Positions 26,701 to 41,700 of a stretch of 64,000 nucleotides of DNA are shown piece by piece. Made by a program: the position numbers and the translations under genes. Source of the DNA: Patiria miniata (Eukaryota > Echinodermata > Asteroidea > Valvatida > Asterinidae); NCBI RefSeq assembly GCF_015706575.1, contig NW_024037076.1, forward strand, positions 3,754,777-3,818,776, read 5' to 3'. Each line of letters starts with the position of its first letter. Position 1 is the first letter of the stretch. Below the pieces are notes generated by a model. It searched no databases, was not told the origin of the DNA, and saw nothing but the letters and a program-made list of their open reading frames with translations.

Positions 26701-29700
26701 TACATGTCTTACATGCATATGTACAAACAAAATCATGAAAAACTCCATTTGTTAACATCTGATACGGAATCTAATGTAATATTTTCCCCTTGATTATGTA
26801 CATGTACCAGTTTCAGCAGTGGATATTAAAAGCCATTAAGTTTTGGGCCAAACTGCCAACAAAAGACTGGAGCCACTAACAAATGCATGACATGTCAGCG
26901 ACAATTCACTGTTTGATATCAGGTACCAGACTTGTTTCAGTCAGACATTTGAAGCAAATTATTATTATTAATTATTCATGGTAATGAAACCAAGGATTCC
27001 TCAAAAGCGCCCTACCGGTAGGCAGGCACTGTAGCTCGCAAGCCTGAAGAAACCCATAGAGAGAAGACAGTGAGAAGAAATTACAGTGTTAGAGGTGGGA
27101 GGAAAACCCTAGAAGAACATTCTGGGGAAACCCACGGAATCTGACAGGGACTGAAAACCAACTCAGCCACTCCACATATTGGCCAAGGCGGGATTCGAGC
27201 CCGGGTCACAGCGGTGGAAGGCAAGGAAAGAACATCTGTGCCAACCTGACTCCCCTTTGAAAGAAACTTCTGTTTAGAAAGATGACATGCACTCCAAGGG
27301 CTTAATTTTTGAGGACAAAAAATATGTACCCTGATATTCATTCAACCCTTGGTTCCAATACCCCACGTCTCCCAACCTACGGTACTCTCCAAGGGCTTGC
27401 AATTTTTGAGGATAATAAGTTTGTTCCCCGATATTCATTCGTGAGCTACTTTCATGAACATGTACATACCGGTATGTAAGTTTGTAAAGTTACCAGACGT
27501 TTCCTGACCGTGGGAACATGGTGCTTGTGTTCTTGAACAAGGCACTTTACCATTATTGCTTCGTCCTTCGGATGGGATGTAAAGCCGTAGGTCCCGTGTG
27601 TTGTGTAATGCACGTTAAAGAACCCAGTAACACTTATCGTAAAGAGAAGGGGTTTGCCCCGGTGTTTCTGGCAGTGGCTGCAATATGCGCCGCAGCACCT
27701 TGTAAACCTTATAAGGTGCTACATGGTGGGCCTCATATTTCTCATAAACTTCATTTACCTGTCTTTAATAATAGACATAATTTCCAGCGCCTTGAGTACT
27801 AATTGTTGGTAGATACATGTACACGTACGTGCCCTATATAAGACTCTGGTATAATAATAATAATAAAGTATAGTGTGAATGCTAAATTCCACTTGTCAAC
27901 AATCTCTTGTTTTGTGAAAAACGTGGTAACAACAAACTGCTAAAGATGTACGGGTTTGGGATTGCAGTTAAAAATGAGGCTTTCTCTATTTTTGCAAATT
28001 CCTGACATTTAGACTCCAAAGTGATTTCAAGCTTGAGATATAAACAACAGGGCAAACAGTTCTGTTTGTCAGACTGGTGAGCCGGGAGGAAACACAGCGA
28101 ACATACCGTAGCGCAATCCACTGTGCAGTCCGGGAACAAGACCTGACATACTCCAGCTCACAAAACTAATACGTCTTTCGTCACCCCGGAACATGGATGT
28201 ACACAAACCAGATTGGGAGTTCAAAGTCTGAACTGGTAAGAATGTTGTAATCAGATTGTGTCAAACGCAGCGCGAAGGACTGAATAAAAGATTGCTTCAT
28301 TCCGGGTGTGTCAGTGACATAAATCAGTTTTATCGCTTCTTGTTTGCCTTTCGCGAAATAAGAGAAATTTCAGAAGGAAAGACGATCACAAATATAGCTC
28401 AGGCAGGGAAGAAGTTGCACAGCTGATCCTAACAAACAAATAGTGCAGCCGCAGGGTTTTTTGGTGCTGTGAACCATCGGAACCGCTATAAATCACGGAG
28501 GACACTTTGTCGCGATGGCATTTGGTTTCGCCCCAAAGTTTCTGCAGGCCAACGCTAGTGTGATAAATCTCGATCTGCAAATCACACTGGGCCAATTTTG
28601 TTGGAGGCACGGAAAGGAAAATTGGGTAAGCAACATTCTACTGCAGCTGTATTACTGGATACGAGACACGGAATGTCACAAGTTTGTGATTGGACTTGTG
28701 ATTGCACTTGTGGTTCGATTTTTTTTACGTGTGACTGACTTGTGAATGACTTTTTGATTGCTTGTGTATAACATGCGATGGCCTTATCACAAGTTTGTGA
28801 CAAACTTGTGAATTTACAAATGTACTTGTGACTAATTGTGAGTGACTTGTGAGTAACTTGTGACCAACTTGTGACTGACTTGTGACTGACTTGTGACTGA
28901 CTTGTGATTGACTTGTGACTGACTTATGACTGACTTGTGACAGACTTGTGACTGATTTGTGACTGACTAGTGACTGACTAGTGACTGAATTGTGACTGAC
29001 TTGTGACTGACTAGTGACTGAATTGTGACTGACTTGTGACTGACTTGTGACTGAACTGTTACTGAACGTGACTGAATTGTGACTGACTTGTGAAGGACTT
29101 GTGATTTGACTTGTGATGGTCTAATGAATAACTAGTGACTGGCTCATGATGGACTTGTAATTGGAAGGCATTTCGCTAGGATGTTTGTCTTCTAAGTTGA
29201 ACCTTGGTTCCAATCTTCATAACCCTACCCCCTGTACACAACCCCCTGTCCCACCCTACGCCACTTCCCAATTCGCCTGTTGTTGACTGAGTTTTGTTCA
29301 GAGGACAATTAATAATAATAATAATAATTGCGCTTATATAGCGCTTTCCATCGTATCAACCATCTCAAAGCGCTTTACAATTATTACCCCGTTCATCAGG
29401 CCATGGGACCACGCGGCAGCCGATATCAGCGTTTAATCGGTCCTCGACCCTCACAGGTACCCATTTACACTCCTGGGTGGAGAGAGGCAATTGTAGTTAA
29501 GTGTCGATCTTGCCCAAGGGCACAGACACCACGTTCCTGGCCGGGTTCGAACCCACGCACCTTCGTACATGAGTCAAACACCGTAACCACTGGACCATGG
29601 CAATTCACAAACATGTTTGTCCTAGTTGAATTTGTTCAAATGCCCCTACCCCTACCCCATGAACGCCACATCAGTCACCTCCATCAGCCTGATGTTAAAT

Positions 29701-32700
29701 GAGTTTTGTTTGGATTGAGTTTAGTTTAATCTTAGTTCTTATCCCCCTAGCCAACCCCCGTCCCCCATCCACTCTCTACAAAGCAAGTGTACTCACATGT
29801 TTCTCGGCTTCCGTCCCCCCATTTGCCTGTTGTTGACTGAGTTCTGTTCGGAGGGCAATTCACTGGGATTTTCGTCCTCTTCTTCCCTGACGGCATCAAT
29901 GGAGTTAGGTTCCCCTGGCACGCAGAGGAGGGTATCGTCGCCCATGGAAAGGGTCCGTCTTGCCTTCTGAAGAAACAAAGAAAGACACAAGGAGAAACAA
30001 ATTGAAATGCTAATTCTTTAGAGAAACGAGTGGTCTGCCTTTCCTTCTGCAGAACACAAAAAACAAGAGGATAAATATTAGATAATTTTGCCTTCGGAAG
30101 GAAAAAAACAACTGAGGACACAATGCAATAGACCATTATCATGAAGCAGCCATCTCGATTTGAGGTTGGAAGGAAAAATAGTCTGCTTCCTTTTTGCCAA
30201 ACAAAAATTATCATTCAGTACTGATATTGGATACAGGGAGCATGACTGAAATGGTGGCAGCATAAAGATCTACATGTATTGACAAAAGTTCAGAAAAAAA
30301 AAGGAGGATGGGTCCATACTGCCCTCTACAGAAATGAAGAGAAAAAAAAGAAAAAATTGATAAACCTTAAAATCATATATTGAGGGCTTAAAGTTTCGAT
30401 CCTGGCAGGCCTTTCAGTTACTGCCAGGATCAAAACGTTAAGCCCTTTAATTTGTGTGATTTGTATATTTCAGGTCGACCCAGTCAGTAAGCAGCTTGCA
30501 GTAGTTTTATTCATTCTCATGAAAAATCTTTAGCAAAACAGAGGGAGGTATTCTACAGGAAAAACAAGAAAGAGAAAAAAAAAGAGAAAGCAAAACTAGA
30601 GTTATGTTTGTGGACAAACACAGGGCTATTTCAGAAATTGTTTTGGTGCCAACTGGCATGTATACAGTTACAAGTTGAAGTGCCCTCCAGGAAGGATGGA
30701 TATTTCTGCAAATATTGCGGTGTGTACAGTTGAAGGTGGTGTCATAATACGTGATAAATATTCTCATTGGGCTTCGAAACCATGCATCTTCAATGTGACG
30801 TCATATGACACGTGATGACATCATCATGGCGTCACCTCAATTTTAATCAGTAACACATCCCAGTCTAGCTACTGGTACGTAAATGTAACAAATAGTTTGG
30901 TAGGTATAGGCCTTAGAAAACTGCACCTTTAATGTGATGTCACATGACATATGATAGCATGATCATGATGTCACCTCAATTTTCATCTTTAACAATGAAA
31001 GAAATATGACACTACATCTGTCCAAAAAAAATGAGAGACAAATGACACAATACTTTCGCAGAAAAAAGAAATCGGTTTTTGCCATCAACTAAAAAATAAA
31101 AGTCCAGGTAATGAAAGGATACATGTTTTCCTTAAACAGCAAAACAAGTTGAGGGGAAAAATTAAACGAACTTTTAGCTGTCAACATTCTGAAAATCTAG
31201 AGTTAAGTGGGCATCAGCCATCACAGTACTGATAGTAGGCTATCTAGTTTTTCAAGAACCAGATAAGACAAGTGCGTCGCACTGTGCAGAGATATAAACA
31301 CGTCAAATTGGGAGAAAAAATCACAAGGTTCAATACCTTACAAGCTGTAAACAATGTTAATTCTATAATGTTGCCGTTTTGGTAAACCCTGCATTTTTGG
31401 GTAAACATTTATGGAAACAAAATGAAAGTTTAAATTTCCAATCAAAACTTATCGGACAATGCAAATTTAAACTCCCAATTAAAAACTAATTATACTTCCA
31501 ATGTGTGAACTACTGGGGGGGGGGGTGCATTTCCTACCCCTTGGGAAGAAATACTCGAACCCTCAACCCGAGAAACAATCCAACAGATTAACAAATAAAA
31601 AATTACAAACACTGCAAAATTTTGCCAAAACAAAAACCAATTAAGAAAATGCAGATTTATTCCCAAAGTGGGTAAATCTCAAATCTGTCCCTTTTCCTCT
31701 CCTCCTCCACCCCCACCCCGTCTGCCATACCTGCCCCAGAAAAACAACAACTCCCGTCCCCTAAGCCCCAGGCCACGTTCATCTTGACCCCAGCCACAGC
31801 TGCCTACATGTACAATCCGCATAATGTGCCAACCCTGTGCGTGTCGCTCTATATTAAGCTGAGGTACACAGCGAGCTATGAATTTGTCGCAGATATTTTT
31901 TGCTCGACTCAAAAACTGAAAGGTTGAGAGAGCTCGGGCCAGCCAATCCGAAAGAATAACCCAGCTCATCATATTTCAGAGTTGTGAAAACAAGATCCCT
32001 GGGAGCTGATGTCTTAGAAGCAAGATAATAATCTCTACTATCTGATTACGATATGAAAATGGAGTCCCCCCCCCCAACCCCCCCCCCCCACTCGTACCTC
32101 CTTTAATCTCATGCAAATTTTTTTTTATTATTGAATAATACATGAAGGCGTCCCTTGCCTACAACCCTCGTATTTGAGATGCAATATGCTTCCAAAACAT
32201 GTTTGTGTGTAGAACATGCCGACATGGTTCCGCCAATTTCCTTTGCATTTCAAAGCAGAGCCATATTAATGGCAACGCAGTGCGGCATACTCATTCACTT
32301 TTTAAGTGCATGTACTGCGCTATTAAATAAGCCATGGTACAGAGAACACTTCCGATTTCATTCGGTCGATAACTGTACATTAAGTTTCTTAGAAATGGAC
32401 TCGGAAACACAGACATCCGACTTTATTCAATATCCATTTTGACAAGAAAATAATTATTACCTTCGCCAAGGAGGTTATGTTTTCCTTGGCGTTGGTTAGT
32501 TTGTTGGTTGGTTGGTTTAATAATTGTCTGTGAACAAGATAACTGCCCCCAATTTACCGTATTTAGTTAGTCCGCATTTTGTTTGCAATCGATTACACAC
32601 CTATGAATGGGTACAAGCCAGCTAGACTGGTTCCTGACCTTACAACTCCTCGACATCTATATAAATTGCTCTGTTTCATCTTAAGTGGGGTCAAAGCATG

Positions 32701-35700
32701 GGCCTTGCGAGAAGGGGGGCAAGGGGGTGCTTGTCCCCCCCCCCTTGCACCCTTTAAGTAAATAAACCCATCACTTTAATTGGCTGTGGCTGTGTATAAC
32801 ACACGCTTAATTATGGAAGCCACTGGCTAGCGGCTGTATGCAGCCATTTGCCATAGACTTGTGCGTAATTGCCAAGTCGTAGCCAAGTCATTCGGACAAA
32901 GCCTATAGGTTCTCAGCAAATGTCTGAGCTTAGCATACTTGTGTCAATCATGAACCTTTCAACATCCAAGAGGCTGGATTTCCAATCGTACATGTACGCT
33001 CCAACCAACTCAAATTGATTGAAAGCCCCTCTAAAAATATATACAATTGTATATATTCTTATCAATTCCTTCGCCTTTGACGTTGCTTTTCATCCTTCGG
33101 GAGTCCGTGGTGCCGCATTCTTTCCCACGCACAAACTAAACAAATATCGCATCTCTCGCAATGCCAAGCTGCATCGTCCTCTAGTTTTTCTTCTTCTTTT
33201 TTTTCCTGTTCGCCACTGACATAAATTACGTGGGTGGATGTCTACCGCTTGGTCGCCGCACGGAGAACCCTTGAAGCTCTCCGATGAGAACGGGAAGGAA
33301 AAAAAAAAGGAGAGGACTGCAAAATCTTCTTTGGAAATTTAATCGTGGGGTACTAGTAAGGCAATCTGCTGATGGTTTCTTCACAAAGTAATGAACACTG
33401 GCAATGTGTTTTTTAATCTCTCTTAAAAATGTTTGCTGCTTCCATTACTGCTATATGATTAAAACTAACATCACAATTTTATTAAAATATTTTCTGAGAA
33501 ATGAGACAATGTGGTCAATTTGACGTGTGTCTTAAAATTGCTTTATTCATGCTTTCCAACAAATTCAATTTTTCTCTTAACCCCGTAAGTGCTCTTTGGG
33601 GGTAAAGAACCAAACACCACATAAATACTACATGTGGATGGCTATTGTGCCGAACTTACAAGCACTTGACATTAGGTAGATAGGCCATGGGTTGAGTGCA
33701 ACCCATCCTCCCCTTTATAAAATATGCAAGGGTCTTAAGAAGAGCAATGCAATCCTTGGAAATGCACCTTTGTGTCCTATTAAACCCTACAGAGTGCTTG
33801 CTCCTTAATCCTGTGTCCCTGTGCCCCCATGCAATCCTGAGGTCTTGATAATCTGCCCTGAGTGAGAGAGCGCATGTGAAAGATCATGACGTTGTCGACT
33901 GCCTCATTAACCAAGTTCACACTTCTGGCCTTTAGTTAGACCTCTCGCAGACAATAGGTAAACCTATGGTTATTGGTTATTGACCAAATGAGATACATAC
34001 ATGTATGTATAGGACTTGTGATAGTCAGAATTATAAAGGAGAACAGTAATTGCTGTATGGAAAGAAATACATGTACATAAAGTTACTACTCAGTAGTATT
34101 TTGTAACTTAACCGGTAGGTAAGGTTAGAGTTAATAAACTTTTGACTTTTGACAAAACAAACCCCATTTTTTTTTAATTTTAAGTGACGTCGCAATAAAG
34201 GCTGGAACTACATACATTGTAAACCGCCATCTTTTCCTAAAAGAAATTTTTTTAAGTGGTCAGATCGCACCACAGAGCATCTAGAATCCAAACATTTTTT
34301 GGGTGACTTGAGTGGGCCCTGAACCCCACCCCATATTTTCTGGACCCACGTTTTTGAGGACCAAATTTTTTTGGCCCCCCCCCCACAACAAAATTGTGTC
34401 TGGATCCGCCCTTGATAGGATTTCCTATTACACAGGAAAAACATGTCTAGGTGGAGAGGAGTATTCATATTTTAAATTCATGATGTCAAAAAAGAAGGGG
34501 AAAACACGAGAAATAAGGGAAACTTTAGAAGACCAGGGGTGTCACTGCACACTTAGCAATTCACATCAGGTAATTGTACATGGCTTCCTTTCACAGCTGA
34601 ATATCGGCGTTCCGTTAAACAGATAAATTGGTCGTTGGCTAGGCCATGGGGGCCATGTGCGTGCCTGTCTTTCTTCGGTACGGCTGTTTTCCAGTATCTC
34701 TTCCTTTATGCTTGCCGGTGGGACCCAGAGAAATTATCGGCGGAATTGAATTACATTAACGTGAACGGCTCGCAGATAGCGCGATTAATCGAATCAGATG
34801 TAACTTGGGCACTAAGCAAAGCAACCGGCAAAGGTTAGGGTTGTCAGGCATGCTGGTAAGACTTCAGTGTGTCATTCATGCACTTGTACATGTACTAAGG
34901 TTATATGATCATTTACTTTTTATGCATTTTTTTTTCGTTGGAAGCAATAAACTTGCTCCGTTGCTACTATATGTACATGTAGCAGTTCCGTTAAGTTTTG
35001 AATTGTATCCTCTCATGTGAAACCCGAAAACAGCACTTGGAACATGATTCTCATCCTGTTGGTTATAGCGTACATGTTGATGTTTCAGTTGAGGATAATA
35101 ATCACTATTTAAACATAATATCAAATTTCAAAAGGTGTGCCTGCTGGCACACTTTTATTGATGACTTTTGTTTTACTTTGGTTTTCATGTTTGTTGATAA
35201 AAAGTTTCTTCAAACCCATACAATCACAATTATACCTACTGTAATTTTTGTAAAGCTCAATCTATTTATTGAAGAAATGTTGATGAATTCATGTTTCTCT
35301 GCCCTAAAATTACCATTTTCCAAAGTCTCTTACTTTTAAGAGGAAAAAAAAGAGGCATGGTCTTCTAATGGAATGGCATGATCAACTTATCTTGGGATCT
35401 AGGTACCAGTTTTGCACATATGTCAAGAGCTGCTTGGAACTGACTCTCAGGGAACTAAAAAACATTTATAGTAGATTACCACCGAGACTAGACTTGATTC
35501 AAAGAGAGTCGTGGAAATCCCAATTTGGAATCGATGGTTATTCCGTTCTGCTGCCAAGGCGACCAAGCCTTATCTGGGGGGGGGGGGGGCATGATCCACA
35601 GTGTTTGCGTTCAGCAGGCCAGGTGCAAGCGCACAAGAGTGTTTTGTTCTAGGCCTACAGCAAGATTTGCATGCGCCGCTATCACTTTCCATAATTTCAT

Positions 35701-38700
35701 CATGCATTTTATAACGTCCGATTCTGGCAAAGGTGACTTATGTAATCCAGCATAACAGGGTGGCGGAAGGAATTCATTTTGAAGGCCTACCACGCCAAAG
35801 GATTTGGAATATGCTAAGTTTCTCCGAGTCAGCACTGATATATGAGGTATCCAATTTTCAGTAAGAGGAGTTGTACAAACCTAAGTATCGGATGCAGGAT
35901 ATGCGAACCTTGGGGCTCAATTTGATCACTCTGCTAACCACAGAATTCCGCGCTTACGATAACCATTCCGTGCTCACAGCACTAGCACAAACATAATTTT
36001 GTGCCAATCCTGTAAATGCAGAATTCTTTGTAACACGATGTATCAGTGTATACGCATTTGCCAAAATTCCTTGAAAATCCGTGAAATATAACTGTATCAG
36101 CACGGAATTTTCTATAGTAAAAGCAGGGAATTATTTGCACATACCAGTATAACTATAAGCACTAAGCCAAAAAATTGGGCACTGATGTTAAACCAAGACC
36201 CAATATTTTGTTTTGCTCCTACTTCCACAACCTTAAACAAGCTCCTTTTAATTCTAATGACCGTTTTAAAAAGAAAATGTGATTTTCTTGCGTATTTTCC
36301 AGTTGATGCTTTCTGAAACAACGCGGTTTGCATGGGTTTGCGTGTTTACTTTTCGTCATCAGGGTGACCATCGTCTTAATTTTTGTGTTGTGTTTTGTCG
36401 TCTTCATCATCATTTTACTCAGATATTTTCCACCCCCAAAAATAATAACTCTGTCCTCTATCCATGACACTGCTAGTGGTTTTTAACATCAATAACTAGC
36501 TGGGTATTCCAACCACCTAAAAGTGTTTTTCCCCCTCTTATTATAGGAATTGGGAGTGTGTGACTCATGATCAGAGGGTCCGGGGTTCGAATCCAGCTGC
36601 TGGTCATATATTGTGTCCTTGGGCAAGGCACTTCACCCTCACTTGCCCCTCTCCACCCAGGAGTATAAATGGGTACCGGCATTAGCTGGGGAGTAACCTG
36701 CGATGGACTAGCATCCCATCCAGGGGGAGCAGAAATATTCTCAGTCGTTTCATGCTACTGAAACCGGAGATAAACGCCGGCCTGATGAGACACATTGGCT
36801 CGGGACAGACTTTACTTTTTACTTTTACTATTATAGGAATTATGGGGCCTGTAACAATGGTTAATGAGAGCAAATCAATCATTCCATAACATTGGGATCC
36901 AATTTTTGTGTCCCTGTTACATCTGACATATGTATAAGATTTTGTAATTCAGGACACATTCTTTAAAGCTGGAGTCCATCATTTGCAGCCATCCGAAAAG
37001 TAACTGGCGTAATTATTGTTAAAAAAACATACTTGGTTGAAAGATAGTAAGGGGACTAAACTCCCTGTGAAATTATTCTGTCTGGCAAGCTGTCATTTTG
37101 AAGTAATCAACGAAAGAAGGCCTTTCCAAGGGTGCGTCTTAAGACGCACCGTAGGAAAATTTAAATTAGTAGTTCGTTTTTTTATTCGGCGAAGCGCGCG
37201 CAAGCATTGGCACGACGCACAGGTGTGCGCGGTTGCTATAATTTGTCGGATCAGTGCGCGACATCGCGTATAGCTGCAATCGGCTCAGTGAGATTGCGTC
37301 TCGGACGCAATTCAGGCCCAATTCAAAACATGATTCAGCAACTTTTGATTTTGGGGATCCTAGAATGCTGTTTTTCTCGGAATATACAGCTGAAGCTGAG
37401 CTGAAACTTCATCAGGTTTAATTGTTCAGTATCCTTCATTAGATTTTGAACACTTTTGTTGCTTCAAACGAACAAAATGCACAAATTACAAATGATGGAC
37501 TATATCTTTAATACCTTCTATCTCCAAGAGAGACTAAATGTAAAGCAAAGTACCTGCTAAACAAATTAATAAATAGCATGAAGTCAATTTTAATGATACT
37601 TGCATGGCAAATTACAGAGGTCAACAGGGACACCAAGAAGGGTCACAGTTTTCGACCCAAATTTATGGAATGACGCAAATGGCTATTAGAAACTATACAT
37701 GTTGTTGAACTCTGGACAAGCGCTGTATTGTCTGATTTTCAAATAATTGGGAGGGCTATTTCTCTCACTGTGTAATGCCCATGGGAAATCCAGGGCAAAA
37801 CGTTCCAGAGGCACTATTGTGACATCTTTACTAAAGAGCAATCTAGCGTAGTACCAGTGGTCCAAGTAAACGTTTCACTAGGGAGCCTATTAGTCCAACA
37901 GAAGGAACGGAAAGAAAACTTAGACAAAAACAAGCAAGTCCCAAAAAGTGCCCATGCCTTTTGCCAATGATCTCTCAAAAACAAATTTTAGTTCCCACAA
38001 GATTTGCATCAATGGCCAATGGCCAAAAAAACCCCTGGCAACCTCAATCCAGCAGTGTCGCCAACTGCGGGCACTGGGAGAGGGGGGGGGGAGGCACATT
38101 ACCAACTACCTATGGGGGCACACTACAGAAAAAAATACATAAATACAGGGGTCTACCCGATGTTCCCCAATACCTACATGAATGTTCCCCAATAAGTATG
38201 TTCCCCAAAATCCTTAGGGTTAGGGTTAGGATTAGGGTTGGGGAACATAGGTACTGGTATGCACCCTAAATACATGTTTTTTGCGGGGGGGGGGGGGGGG
38301 GGGGGGGGGGGGACAATAACTCTGAGGTACAAGTAAGCATGCATTTGGCTGTGTTTACTGCAGTCTCCATGAATAGACGGGGCCGCCCGATAGTCCAAAG
38401 GTTCAATAGTCCGAATGCACAAAATTTCCATAAGAGGGGGTTCGTTAATCCGAAAATGAAATAAGGTTCGTTAATCAGAACATTCGATGCAATAGTCCGA
38501 ATTGACAATAAGGTTGGATTGTCCAAAAAGACTGTAAGGTCCGATAGTCCGAATCAACAATAAGGTCCGATAGTCTGAATCAACAATAAGGTCCAATAGT
38601 CCGAAGTGTCAGACTGCCGAACCGTATTGCCATTCGGATTATCGAAACCTATTGTCAATGCGGACTATCGAACCCTGCCGTATATTCACACTATCGAACC

Positions 38701-41700
38701 TCATCATCTATTTGGACTATCGAACCTTATTGTTGATTCGAACTATTGCACCCGATCGTCTATTCGGAGTATCGAGCCTTCGGATTAATTAACTGTATTC
38801 TATTCTCGGACTAATGGGCCCTTCGGACTATCGAACCTTCAGACTATGGAACCTTCGGACTATCGAACCTTATTGTTGATTTGGACTATCACACCTGATC
38901 GTCTATTCGGACTATCGAGCCTTCGGATTAATCAACAGTATTCTATTTTCGAACTAATGGGCCCTTCAGACTATCGGACCTTCAGACTATCGAACCTTAC
39001 TGTTGATTTAGACTATTGCACCCTATCGTCTATTCGGAGTATCGCACCTTCGGATTAATTAACTGTATTCTATACTCGGACTAATGGGCCCTTTGGACTA
39101 TCGAACCTTCAGACTATTGAACAATCGGACTATTGAACCTTCGGACTAACAAACCTTTGGACTAATGACCCTTTGGACTAAAGAACCTTCGGACTATGGG
39201 GCTGTAAACGAATAAACAGGCTCTGTTAGCAGAAAATCATGTTCCCAGCAGCGCCTTGATTTTGGGCCCTGCTCCAAGAAAGTGGGATTTAGTTGCAATC
39301 CTGATCTTCCACTGGCGCCATGGCGACTGCCGTAACCCCTGGCAACAACTGCTGAAAAAAATAATAATAATACCCTCCACGCTCTAATCTAGGTGAGAGT
39401 ATTGGATAGTTGCGACTTCATTACCACGTAGATGAGAATTCACAACAATAATATTTTTACAGCTGTGGGAGGCCAACGTCAACTGTGCGGGGTTTTTTTT
39501 TTTGGTGGCTCGGGCTCTTGTGGCATGTTGCCGTCGTGACGTGCGTCATCGTGATTACGGTTATTTGTTCAAGGAATCAGCGCCAGTTCAAAAAACTGTC
39601 CGGAATGAAGCTGGTGATTGCAAATTTTGTTTTGTAAGTGTTTTGTCCGTGATTATACTTACGATACCATCTGGCCCAGTTTTTATGGAGCGGTCAAATG
39701 CAGAATGTGCTAAGCATGAAAAATATTTACCTAGCAGAAACAAATTACTAATTGAAATGACTTGTATTAAAATTTTCTTGGCTTATTGTGCAAATATTTA
39801 CAATTTACGTGTGAATAAATTGCTCAAAATTCAAAATCTGGAAAAACGGACCTATTTTGCATTTTCTTTTACCGAGAAAAATTGTTTGAGAATTACAATT
39901 AAACACACATGTGTACACGTTTGTTTATGGTGTAAATCGAGGATTTTCTATTGTTCCTCTTCCCTTTTCCTTTATTTACTCTAACTTTTTTTGAAATAGC
40001 TCTCACTGATTTTGTACGCGTTTTCAAACAGAGGAGTCCCTGATTTGGTTTTTGTCCTCGATTCATCAATGATGTTGCACGTGTGTGTCCTTGATTTACA
40101 CCATAAACAAACACAAACAATCATGATCACTAATATGTACAGAATGTAAAACAGTAGGTGTACGGTATACTAGTCAAAATCAACTTCTGGAGACAAATTT
40201 AACTCCTCCTAATTTGCCCACACACTAGAGGTGCTTAAAAATTTCAGTTCAAAGGAGAATCAACCCTACGGATACTTAGGCACTTCAAATTGAAATTTAA
40301 ATAGGCACATATCCCATTCCGATAATCACAGTGCACAGGTTTCTAAAGATCAGGTAAGCAATTTGCTTACAAAGCAGAATTGACAACCATGCTTCTCAAG
40401 CCTACAGAACGGTATACAGAAGGTTTCTGCACACTGACAGTTTTAACTGCTTACACACATGCAGCAATTTGCTTACTAAGCAGAATTGACACACAACTTA
40501 AGATCACACAGAACGCTATACAGAAGGTTTCTGCACACTGACATGTTTTAACTGCTTACAGGGATGCAGCAATTCACTTACTAAGTAGATTTGACACACT
40601 AATTAAGACTACTGAATGCTATACAGAAGGTTTCTGCACACTGACAGTTTTAAGTGCTTACACAGATGCAGCAATTTGCTTACTAAGCAGACTTGACAAC
40701 CACTACTCAAGTCCACACAACATACAGGTTTCTGCACACAGACACGTTTAACTGCTTACACAAGTCAGCAATCTGCTAGTACCGGTACTAAGCAGAATTG
40801 ACATTCACAAAAGTCCATTTGACTATGCATTCACAAGTATTAAACATTACCGGTACACAAAAATAACCAGGATTTTTTTTTTTTACTTGCTTGGTGGTCC
40901 GGTTTCCCATTACGCTGATACAGCACATCATGCATAGATAATCCTGGTGCGTCGGTACACTCATCTTAAACAGCATCGCTATGCAGACCACCGCAAGCCT
41001 CCTCTATAACCGACTCCAATTCTTCCCAAGACCCACCGCAAACCATGATGACTGTTTTTTATTTATTCTGCCTGCGTTTCACCCGACGAGCACATCTCTC
41101 ACGACTGTTCTTCTTTCAATGGACTCCCGTCCAGCTCGTCATAACAATCCCGTGATGGACCGTCACCTTCGTTGAGGCCCCCCCGATCAGAAAGAAATAT
41201 CCCCAGAGCCTCCCAATAGCTCGACCGAAAACCCTCTTCCGTAGATGTCCCGGCCACTGACCATCTTTATATTGCACCTCGTGAGAGGACCATCATTTGG
41301 AAAGTTGATACGATACGTATTTCCCCTTCCTCCTCAATTTTTTTTTTCTTTCTCCAAAATGAAAATGAGTTTCATGACAGAGTGAATCGCGGTCCCCTGA
41401 GGAGGAGATCAGCAGACTAGATTTTGAAGAGTCGATGCGCAATCCATAAAATATTTCATGTTTCTCGCTATCAAAATACAACATTTTTGTTTTCTTCACA
41501 CAAACGGTTTCCCGACTCCTTCAGAAGCATGCCGGTACATCAAAATAATCCAATCATGTCATGTTAACAGCAATAACCACTTCAATTATGTTCTTATTTT
41601 ACCGGAGGAAATTCCGAGTCCGCGCCAAGAATGTGTAGAAGTGCGGAAGGATATTAGAGCAAAAACAAGACAATAAAAGAGAGAAAAAAAAGCTTTATAA